This document shows, piece after piece, positions 1 to 6,915 of a stretch of DNA of 60,337 bases. The translations under genes and the position numbers were made by a program. Each line of letters begins with the position of its first letter. The stretch's first letter is position 1. Source of the stretch: Puia dinghuensis (GTDB lineage: Bacteria > Bacteroidota > Bacteroidia > Chitinophagales > Chitinophagaceae); the NCBI GenBank assembly GCA_026225275.1, contig JAMFSL010000148.1:1-60337 (forward strand), in the 5' to 3' direction. The notes beneath the pieces are model-generated. The model searched no databases. It saw only the letters and a program-made list of their open reading frames with translations, and was not told the origin of the DNA.

Positions 1-554
1 CCTATTTCATCGCCATCATTGAACATGTTCACTTTATTCTGAAATATTTTCTCGGTTGCACTTTCGTAGCTGCGAAGTTCATAGACCCTTTCATTCTTCG
101 ATGAGGTAAGTTCCGGTAATTGCAGTCGCGGAGCGAGCGGAAATGCATATAAAATGATTGTTTCGATCCTCGTATAAGGCGGCGTGGAAAAACCCGCATT
201 GCTATATTCCTGACTAGCCACCCGATAATTTTTATCTTTTTGAAGCTCATCGTTTAATTGCTGTAATTCCCTTTCCGAATTGAAAGGGATAAAAACATAG
301 ATCTTCTTATCCGAAGCCGTATCATTGGCAAGTGCTTTAAATACGCCGGCAGAAACAATATGCATCCGGTGTAACGCCGGCAGCAATGCGGCCGAGAAAT
401 ACCGATCAAGAATTTTTTCCTGCTCGCTGTCTTTGAAATGGTAAACACTAAGCCTGTAATACTGCCTTCCGGGACCCGCCGCATAAGCAACATTGCCGGC
501 CTGGATCATAATAATGGCGATCAACAATCGAAATGCAACGCTGAAATGTTTCAT
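1..554 (-). CDS. NIPSNAP family protein, 3' end cut by window
   Basis: Reading leftward from an ATG at 554 the frame stays open to the window edge (184 codons), so the C-terminus is missing. Residues 1-25 form a secretion signal ending in a YAA-type site. The mature part begins with a YYRLSVYHF segment and later repeats the theme as ERVYELRSYES near residue 160. Two such ferredoxin-like halves, each opening with a 'YxLRxY' strand, are characteristic of secreted NIPSNAP proteins common in Bacteroidota. Biochemical function in bacteria is not established. The aldo/keto reductase lies 31 bp upstream on the same strand, so the two may be co-transcribed. Family call is from motif reading only. Confidence 0.75.
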   Translation of the reverse strand, partial: MKHFSVAFRLLIAIIMIQAGNVAYAAGPGRQYYRLSVYHFKDSEQEKILDRYFSAALLPALHRMHIVSAGVFKALANDTASDKKIYVFIPFNSERELQQLNDELQKDKNYRVASQEYSNAGFSTPPYTRIETIILYAFPLAPRLQLPELTSSKNERVYELRSYESATEKIFQNKVNMFNDGDEI

Positions 555-585
555 CGGTTTTTTTTAAAGATTATAAAAGAAAGGA

Positions 586-1599
586 TCAATAGGCAGCCGC
601 TTCCTCGCCCACCAACTTCAGGCTCCTTAGCTCGCCGTCGATATATTTGATATCTTCAGGTGTGAGGGCCAGGTAAGCTGCTTTCGCATTTTGTATGGCC
701 TGCTGCTTGTTGCGGGCGCCCGCCAGGGCAATGGTAATACCAGGCTGCTCGACGGTCCACCGAAGGACCAATTGCGAGATCACCGCATTCCTGGAATGTG
801 CCAGGGGTTGCAGGCGGTCGAGAAAATTGTCTATGCGCCGAATGTTTTCCGGCTGATAGAATACCGTGCCGGGACGATGGTCACCGGGAGCAAATACGTG
901 ATCGGGCCTGATCTTTCCGGTGAGCAATCCCCTTTGCATGGGACTATAGGCAATAATGGCCTTATTGTGTTTAAGGCAGTAGGGCACGAGCTCCTTTTCT
1001 ATCGACCTCTCCACCATGCTATAGGGCACCTGGTTGGATGCGAGGTTAATGGTTTTTTCCGCTTCAGCCATCAGGTCCGCGGAATAGTTGCTTACACCGG
1101 CGGCGCGGATCTTGCCCTGCCGCAGCAATTGCACCAGTGCTTCCATGGTTTCCGCGACCGGGGTCGTGCTATCGGGCCAGTGGATCTGATACAGATCGAT
1201 ATAGTCCGTGCCCAGCCGGCGGAGGCTGTCTTCACATTCCTTTATGATACTTTCTTTCCCGGCATATTTATAGATGTCGATGGGACGACCCGAATTGTCG
1301 GCGCTGCTGAAGGCCAGCTGGCCTTTTGTTTCATTCCACCGCATGCCGAATTTGGTCAATATTTGCACCTTGTCACGAGGAAGCGTACGCAGCGCTTCTC
1401 CTACGATCTCTTCACTGAGTCCCTGACCGTAGATCGGCGCTGTATCAATGGACGTCACACCATAATCGTAAGACGCCAGTATCGCTTCCAGGGCATCCTT
1501 TCTTTCCGTTCCTCCCCACATCCATCCGCCGATGGCCCATGCGCCAAAAGTGATCGTCGAAACCCTGATGTTTGTATTACCCAATTGCCTGTATTTCAT
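586..1599 (-). CDS. Aldo/keto reductase
   Basis: A 337-residue protein of usual AKR length. It opens with the typical strand RQLGNTNIRVSTITFGAW. The four catalytic residues of the family can be placed: Asp52 and Tyr57 (IDTAPIYG), Lys83 (LTKFG) and His140 (QIHWPD). The GVSNYS and YSPMQRGLLTGK segments match the substrate pocket and NADPH-binding parts of the barrel. It is probably a cytosolic NADPH-dependent carbonyl reductase; the substrate cannot be deduced. No signal peptide is visible. It is followed by the NIPSNAP gene. Confidence 0.93.
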   Translation of the reverse strand: MKYRQLGNTNIRVSTITFGAWAIGGWMWGGTERKDALEAILASYDYGVTSIDTAPIYGQGLSEEIVGEALRTLPRDKVQILTKFGMRWNETKGQLAFSSADNSGRPIDIYKYAGKESIIKECEDSLRRLGTDYIDLYQIHWPDSTTPVAETMEALVQLLRQGKIRAAGVSNYSADLMAEAEKTINLASNQVPYSMVERSIEKELVPYCLKHNKAIIAYSPMQRGLLTGKIRPDHVFAPGDHRPGTVFYQPENIRRIDNFLDRLQPLAHSRNAVISQLVLRWTVEQPGITIALAGARNKQQAIQNAKAAYLALTPEDIKYIDGELRSLKLVGEEAAAY

Positions 1600-1620
1600 A
1601 TTTCATGTTTTTTTCTATAT

Positions 1621-1701
1621 CAAAGCTATACTCATCCGGGAACGACGAAAAAGGGCAGTCGTTGAACAGGCAACATCTGTCGCCGGAACGTTCACCGATT
1701 G
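1621..1701 (+). repeat. Degenerate coding-like repeat, copy A
   Basis: This stretch aligns without gaps to 5688-5768. In the last 54 positions 44 bases agree by my hand count, and a CAAAGCTAT block agrees 27 bp upstream in both. Read in the plus frame, both copies give EKGxSLxxQxLSPERSxI. Within the 54 bp the differences fall at first and third codon positions, none at second positions, which suggests a once-translated sequence. The copy begins 180 bp before the next start codon (1801); copy B begins 176 bp before its gene. Origin unknown. Confidence 0.6.
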
Positions 1702-1800
1702 ATTTTGCCGTCCTGGCGACCATTCAGACGAGTTTGCCGTATAGAGGCGGCAGCGAGAGCTTCAAACATGTACTTTTAAATCGGCAGACGCCAACGGTTG

Positions 1801-2007
1801 ATGAAATATTTTTATACTATATTATTTTTTGCAGACACCCTGATATTCCTGTGGCTTTCCTATCTCTTTTTTCGCAAGTGCGATAGCGGCAGTTCGTGCC
1901 CGGCATTGATGCTGGTCTTCTCGGGTATAGTCGCCAGCATTTTTCTGCTGGTCTATTTGTTGAGAGGCTATTTGAAATTGCCGCATGACAAACGGAGACG
2001 CCGCTAA
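1801..2007 (+). CDS. Small two-helix membrane protein
   Basis: A 68-residue protein if the ATG at 1801 is used; a TTG directly before it would add one residue. Two hydrophobic segments (about residues 4-22 and 35-55) are separated by a short loop with two cysteines (KCDSGSSC). The tail is strongly basic (KLPHDKRRRR), predicting a cytoplasmic C-terminus. I do not recognise a family. No clear Shine-Dalgarno sequence is present, which is ordinary for Bacteroidota. A hairpin at 2061-2086 lies downstream. It is short, so it could be spurious, but the hydrophobic pattern and charged end look real. Confidence 0.55.
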   Translation: MKYFYTILFFADTLIFLWLSYLFFRKCDSGSSCPALMLVFSGIVASIFLLVYLLRGYLKLPHDKRRRR

Positions 2008-2060
2008 AAGCGCACGGGTGGTTACGAAGGTTTTTTTTTCATAAGCAGTTTTAAATGGTC

Positions 2061-2086
2061 ATGGGCCGCATGTCTATGCGGCCCAT
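2061..2086. terminator. Perfect 11-bp hairpin, possible terminator
   Basis: ATGGGCCGCAT, a four-base loop GTCT, then its exact reverse complement. Only three T follow on the plus strand, so termination would be weak. It sits 53 bp after the small membrane gene. Confidence 0.55.
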
Positions 2087-2176
2087 TTCAACGATCGTCT
2101 TTGCCCATTGAACGAGTGACACTTCTTTTTCCTGTCAGTCAGGATTAAGTTTACAGCAATCAATAAGAACCTGCAA

Positions 2177-2644
2177 ATGAAACAACATATTCCACTTAAA
2201 CGATTTGAGTATTGCATCCATGCTACTGGCACGCCCGTAGATGGGATTCAAAAAGTAAGGATAGATTTTGAAAAGAAAGAATTATCGCTGACCGGAGATA
2301 TAAGGCTCGTCCCGGAAAAACCCCGAAAGCTATGGCGGGCCCGTTCCGCTCCCTCCAGGGAAAGGATAGAGGTAAGGGCCACTATCCATCAGGGGCTTAC
2401 CGGCGGCCTGACTGATTATCCGACGGATGAAGTAGTCTTTTCTCTGGAGGGGACCATGCGGGATAGTAAACACATAAATTCATGCTCTGGATTTCTGGTA
2501 CTTGAAAATTTGATCACTCGGCAAGGGTCAGCGGGCCGGGAATGGCATGCGACCCTTTATCTTTATGATGACAAAAGCGATGGACGCGAGATAAAGCTCA
2601 GATTGACGATGTATTCCCCTTTGATGAACCCGGAGCTGAACTAA
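2177..2644 (+). CDS. Hypothetical protein, 155 aa
   Basis: An ATG-initiated frame without signal peptide or membrane segment. The composition is mixed, with alternating charged and hydrophobic residues typical of a beta-rich domain (VRIDFEKKELSLTGDIRLV; EVVFSLEGTM; EWHATLYLYDD; EIKLRLTMY). I recognise no family motif. It ends 26 bp before the LytTR response regulator and lies on the same strand, so it may belong to the same transcript. A role in that signalling locus is only a guess. Confidence 0.6.
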   Translation: MKQHIPLKRFEYCIHATGTPVDGIQKVRIDFEKKELSLTGDIRLVPEKPRKLWRARSAPSRERIEVRATIHQGLTGGLTDYPTDEVVFSLEGTMRDSKHINSCSGFLVLENLITRQGSAGREWHATLYLYDDKSDGREIKLRLTMYSPLMNPELN

Positions 2645-2670
2645 TCGACCAAATTTGTTACTTTTATTAC

Positions 2671-3366
2671 ATGAATGCGCTGATCATTGATGACAATGCG
2701 ATAGCCAGAACCACTATCCGGCACCTGGCCGGGAAAGTTGGTGATATCGATATAGTTGCTGAATGTGCCGATGCGATGGAAGCTTATGCGGTGTTGCAAT
2801 TAAAACCGGTAGATCTGTTGCTATTGGATATCGAGATGCCGGGTATGTCAGGTTTGGAATTAACCCAGAACCTGGGCGACAAACGGCCCGTCATTATTTT
2901 CATCACTTCTAAAAGAGAGTATGCAGCGGATGCTTTTGATCTGAATGTGGCAGATTATATCATAAAACCAGTGACGACACCCCGGTTTATCCGGGCTATT
3001 GATAAGGCGAGGGAGATATTGGAGAGCAACAGTGAGGAGATCAATCTGAAAGATGACGAGTTTATTTTCATCCGGGATTCCAATGTAGTCCGCAGGTTGA
3101 AACTGGATGGCATCCTATACGCAGAGGCGATGGGTGATTATGTAAAACTGCATACGCCGGAAAAATTCTATGCCATTCACGCCACATTAAGGGCGGTGGA
3201 AGACAGGCTGCCTTCTTCAAGGTTCCTCCGGGTCCACCGCTCATACCTCGTGGCGGTAGACAAGATAGACACTTTAGACGGCGGCGCATTGATCGTTGGT
3301 GGAAAACCCTTGCCGGTAGCCGATGCATTCCGTGCCGCGCTGAATAAACGGATGAACATCTTGTAA
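2671..3366 (+). CDS. LytTR-family response regulator
   Basis: A 231-residue protein. The receiver domain (about 1-115) has the acidic pair Asp7/Asp8, phosphoacceptor Asp53 (LLLLDIEMPGMSG), the Thr79 switch residue and Lys99 (YIIKP). Residues about 125-231 form a LytTR DNA-binding domain (FIFIRDSNVVRRLKLDGILYAEAMGDYVKLHT; RVHRSYLV). LytTR regulators usually bind paired direct repeats upstream of targets. The next gene, 24 bp downstream, is a hybrid histidine kinase and is the likely phosphodonor. LytTR proteins are more often paired with LytS-type kinases, as at 12.3-14.0 kb. Confidence 0.93.
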   Translation: MNALIIDDNAIARTTIRHLAGKVGDIDIVAECADAMEAYAVLQLKPVDLLLLDIEMPGMSGLELTQNLGDKRPVIIFITSKREYAADAFDLNVADYIIKPVTTPRFIRAIDKAREILESNSEEINLKDDEFIFIRDSNVVRRLKLDGILYAEAMGDYVKLHTPEKFYAIHATLRAVEDRLPSSRFLRVHRSYLVAVDKIDTLDGGALIVGGKPLPVADAFRAALNKRMNIL

Positions 3367-3390
3367 AAAAACGCCGAAATAATATCTTCT

Positions 3391-5619
3391 ATGAACAGCA
3401 ACCGGATTATCTATTTGGTGCTTACCGCATTTATTGCCGGCAACATGTTGATTATTTTCGTGCAGTACAGTTCTTCCAAGAATATACATAGCCTTATCAC
3501 GGGGAACAAGAAGCTATCAAATGAATTGATCGTTGGCAATCAACTTCGGGAAGCGGAGAGAGATTTGCTTGCTACAGAGATCAGGCTCGGCAGGACCTTA
3601 GCCACAGACGACACAGCCTATCTTGTGCAGATAGACACGTTGCTTCAGGGGGCCCACGCGCTGCTTGATTCACTGCGTATAATGGACGATGAGGATAAAA
3701 CCATCAGGAATATTGATCAGCTCTCCAAACTGGCGGATGAAAAATTAATACTGAAGAATTTGTTCATGGATACGTACCGCCAGGGCCACCGGATTTCACC
3801 CGACAGCTTCCGGGCAATCATGCAACGCAGGCACTTTATTATTGACGTGAATAATTTCAGCCGCAGGTTTTACACCAGCCGTGAACGACTCCTTGATTCC
3901 CTTTCTGTCTCTATCAATAGTAGTGGCAGAAGGGCTCAAAGATGGAATGTTGTGATGGTCCTGATCGTTGTAGTTAGCGGCGCCGTGCTGTTTTGGTACA
4001 TTATTAGCTGGATACGCAGACAAAATCTATTAATTCAGCAATTGGATGCCTCCGAAAAGAAGCTCAGGGAAGTCTCGCTGGTCAAGGAAAACTTTATGGC
4101 GAATATGAGCCATGAGATTCGCACGCCCATGAATGCGATTGTGGGATTTACGAATCTGATGAAAGCCAGGAACCGGGATCCGGAGTTGGAGGAGTTTATA
4201 GAAGCGATCGGACAATCCGGGGAAAGCTTGCTGACAATTATAAATGATATCCTGGATATTTCAAAGATAGAGGCGGGTATGATGCGCATCGAGTCTACGT
4301 TTTTCAGCGTCCGTGGCCTTATTCACTCCATTCAAACCATGTTTGCCGGAAAAATGCAGGAAAAGGGACTGGATTTTGCCGCGGCCATTGATGAGCTTGT
4401 TCCGGATACAGTGTCCGGTGACCCGACCAGGTTGACGCAAATATTGGTGAACATGATCGGGAATGCGATGAAATTCACTTCCGAAGGAGCGATCAAAGTA
4501 CTCGTCGACAATAAGGGAAGGGTAGGGAATCGTATCCGTCTTGGCTTTGTCGTCAGCGATACCGGCATTGGCATCGCCAGGGAGAAATTGGCCGGCATTT
4601 TTGAGCGATTCCGGCAGGCGGAGGACTCGATTACGAGGAAATATGGTGGCACCGGACTGGGATTGGCCATCGCAAAGGACCTTATATCGTTGCAGGGAGG
4701 GGAAATTGATGTTGAAAGTGAACCAGGGAAGGGAACTATTTTCCGGTTCACCATTCCTTATGATATTGCGGATGAAGCGGCAAGGGCATCGGCTATAACA
4801 GAATCAACCGGAACCGGATACGCCGATCACAGGGATATCTGGATTCTTGTTGTGGAGGATAACGAAATGAATCAAACTCTGCTGAGGCATCTGCTTACAG
4901 GCTGGCGGCTGTCATTCGACATGGTGCATAACGGGATCGAGGCGCTTGAGAAATTGAAGACCAGGACATTTGACCTGGTGTTGATGGATGTCCAAATGCC
5001 AGGCATGGACGGTTATACAGCCACACAGGAGATTAGGACAAAATTGAAGTTGCAGACGCCTGTTCTTGCAATGACGGCACACGCTTTCCCTGGTGAAAGG
5101 GAGAAATGCCTGAGTTATGGGATGAATGAATATATTGCCAAGCCCATCAAAGAGAAGGAGTTGCTCGGACTTATTGCCAGGCTGACCGGGATCGATGGCG
5201 GCCAGACGGACCTCAAAAAGGGGACCATCAGGGCATCCGATGTCGCGTACCAATTGATCGACTTGCAATACATGAGGGAGATTAGCGATGGGGACAAGGA
5301 GTATGAAAAGACCGTGACGGAGCAATTCATGGAAGTTATTCCTGTAGATCTGCATACCATAGAGTCGGCCCTGGGAAGCAGCGACCTGATCACGCTACGC
5401 CGGACGGCTCATGCCATGAGAACAGATGTGGCCATCATGGGGCTTTTGGAACGAATGGAACCTTTCCTCGACACCCTGGAATATGAAACATTCGATGAAC
5501 ACAAATTTCAAAAGGCCGTTTTATCCGTGAAAACCATTTGTACGGCTGCGATGCCGGAAGTCCATCAGTTCTATAAAGAGGGGTTCAGTAATGAACCCCT
5601 CCCGGATATTGAATCTTAA
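3391..5619 (+). CDS. Hybrid sensor histidine kinase (HisKA-HATPase-REC-HPt)
   Basis: A 742-residue membrane sensor. TM helices lie at about 7-25 and 187-207 and enclose a helical extracytoplasmic domain of about 160 residues (5TMR/CHASE3-like by helical character; family not certain). The HisKA box has His241 (MANMSHEIRTPMNAI). The HATPase has an N box near 354-362, DTGIG at 390-394 and GGTGLGLAI at 419-427. A receiver domain carries Asp533 (LMDVQMPGMDG) and Lys584 (AKPI). The C-terminal HPt-like domain carries His674 (RRTAHAMRTDV). This gives an internal phosphorelay His241-Asp533-His674, plausibly ending on the LytTR regulator encoded just upstream. The last codons contain a perfect 9-bp hairpin at 5578-5601. 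Confidence 0.93.
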   Translation: MNSNRIIYLVLTAFIAGNMLIIFVQYSSSKNIHSLITGNKKLSNELIVGNQLREAERDLLATEIRLGRTLATDDTAYLVQIDTLLQGAHALLDSLRIMDDEDKTIRNIDQLSKLADEKLILKNLFMDTYRQGHRISPDSFRAIMQRRHFIIDVNNFSRRFYTSRERLLDSLSVSINSSGRRAQRWNVVMVLIVVVSGAVLFWYIISWIRRQNLLIQQLDASEKKLREVSLVKENFMANMSHEIRTPMNAIVGFTNLMKARNRDPELEEFIEAIGQSGESLLTIINDILDISKIEAGMMRIESTFFSVRGLIHSIQTMFAGKMQEKGLDFAAAIDELVPDTVSGDPTRLTQILVNMIGNAMKFTSEGAIKVLVDNKGRVGNRIRLGFVVSDTGIGIAREKLAGIFERFRQAEDSITRKYGGTGLGLAIAKDLISLQGGEIDVESEPGKGTIFRFTIPYDIADEAARASAITESTGTGYADHRDIWILVVEDNEMNQTLLRHLLTGWRLSFDMVHNGIEALEKLKTRTFDLVLMDVQMPGMDGYTATQEIRTKLKLQTPVLAMTAHAFPGEREKCLSYGMNEYIAKPIKEKELLGLIARLTGIDGGQTDLKKGTIRASDVAYQLIDLQYMREISDGDKEYEKTVTEQFMEVIPVDLHTIESALGSSDLITLRRTAHAMRTDVAIMGLLERMEPFLDTLEYETFDEHKFQKAVLSVKTICTAAMPEVHQFYKEGFSNEPLPDIES

Positions 5620-5687
5620 AACGACAGGATACGGATGATAGAACGATATGGGGGCGCTTTCAGAATACTTCATGATCCGGCTTTCCG

Positions 5688-5768
5688 CAAAGCTATCTTT
5701 GATGTCTATTGTGGAAAAAGGCAAATCGTTGAAGGGGCAGAAACTGTCGCCGGAACGGTCATCGATTG
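5688..5768 (+). repeat. Degenerate coding-like repeat, copy B
   Basis: Partner of 1621-1701. Here the plus frame continues through an in-frame peptide (SIVVMQAKAIWGRTFPDTIV) into the propeller gene at 5864 without a stop, so the repeat could be mistaken for an N-terminal extension of that gene. The peptide has no signal-sequence character and precedes a perfect signal peptide, so I treat it as a separate relic or leader. Confidence 0.6.
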
Positions 5769-5863
5769 TTGTAATGCAGGCAAAAGCCATCTGGGGAAGA
5801 ACCTTCCCCGACACTATCGTTTTCTCCCGAATTTCTACAGTTTCCGAATTTAGTTTGCATCGT

Positions 5864-6862
5864 ATGAACAAACTTCTCCGCCTTTCGATTGGCCTCGGCC
5901 TGTTCCTGTGGAGCCAGCACAGCAGCGCCCAACAGTATGTTTTTGACAAAAAGATTGCTTTGCCTGGGGACGGCAGCTACGACTATATGGCTATCGACGA
6001 GGTCAATAATCACCTCTTTGTTTCCCACGGCACCTCCTTTAATGTCGTCGATCTGACCACCGAACAACCTATCGCCACCATCGAAGGAATGAAAGGGGTA
6101 CACGGCATTGCTTTCGCAAATGAAGTCAATAAAGGATTTATCAGCGATGGCAAGGCAAATGCGGTCGTTGTGATCGATCTTACTTCTTTTAAGATACTAA
6201 AGACTATTTCCCTTTCTGCCACCGACGAAGACGGCATCATCTATGATCCTTTTTCCAAAAAGGTCTTCGTTTTCAACGGCGATAGTAAAAGCACCTGCGT
6301 AATCGATCCCGAAACACTTCAATTATTAAAGACTATTGACCTTGGCGGCGGTCCCGAATTCGCCGTATCCGATGGGAAAGGCCTGGTATATAATAATATC
6401 GAAGACCTTAACACTATAAAAGTCATCGACACAAAAAGCATGACTGTAAAAGCCACCCACCCGCTCTCCCCCTGCGGCGGCCCGACCGGCATTGCCATGG
6501 ACGTCGTTCGCAACCGGATCTTCACCGGCTGCCGGACAAATAAAGGATTGAGCGTATTGGACGCAGCAACCGGTAAAGTTATCACGACGCTACCCATCGG
6601 TGCCGGCGTGGATGCTGTAATCTATGACGAAGCTCAACAGACCATCTTTGTCAGCAATGGCGACGCCACTACCACTATCATCCATCAGGAATCGGCCGAC
6701 AGCTATAAAGTCGTCCAGACATTGACAACCCAACCCCGCGCAAAGACCATGGCGCTCGACAAAAAGACAAAGAAAATCTATCTCAGCGCGCCCCAATTCG
6801 AACCCGGCACCAGGAAAATAGTGCCCGGAACGTTTGCCGTCTATGTTTATAAGCTATCGTAA
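5864..6862 (+). CDS. Secreted YncE-like beta-propeller protein
   Basis: A 332-residue protein from the ATG at 5864, chosen because it begins a standard signal peptide (MNKLLRLSIGLGLFLWSQHSSAQQ). The frame is open about 216 bp further upstream, but that part lacks signal character. The mature region consists of about seven repeats of 40-45 residues of the kind 'xxVFVSHGxxxNVVDLTTxxxIATIxG', typical of YVTN/YncE seven-bladed propellers. Such proteins are periplasmic or secreted and are usually of unknown ligand. Its gene lies 53 bp before the TonB-dependent receptor on the same strand, which suggests a shared uptake or surface function. Confidence 0.85.
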   Translation: MNKLLRLSIGLGLFLWSQHSSAQQYVFDKKIALPGDGSYDYMAIDEVNNHLFVSHGTSFNVVDLTTEQPIATIEGMKGVHGIAFANEVNKGFISDGKANAVVVIDLTSFKILKTISLSATDEDGIIYDPFSKKVFVFNGDSKSTCVIDPETLQLLKTIDLGGGPEFAVSDGKGLVYNNIEDLNTIKVIDTKSMTVKATHPLSPCGGPTGIAMDVVRNRIFTGCRTNKGLSVLDAATGKVITTLPIGAGVDAVIYDEAQQTIFVSNGDATTTIIHQESADSYKVVQTLTTQPRAKTMALDKKTKKIYLSAPQFEPGTRKIVPGTFAVYVYKLS

Positions 6863-6915
6863 ATACAGAATATACTTAGAATTCTATGTTAACATTGCGG
6901 CCTAAACAACTATAA

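Noticed and set aside
691-1665. Plus-strand open frame of 324 codons opposite the aldo/keto reductase
   Set aside because: The minus strand encodes the full reductase with all four catalytic residues.
5648-5863. N-terminal extension of the beta-propeller protein
   Set aside because: Open in frame but precedes a complete signal peptide and belongs to the repeated element.
5521-5949. Minus-strand open frame over the repeat before the propeller gene
   Set aside because: The peptide similarity between repeat copies is about equally good on this strand, but codon-position differences favour the plus frame and no other coding feature is present.
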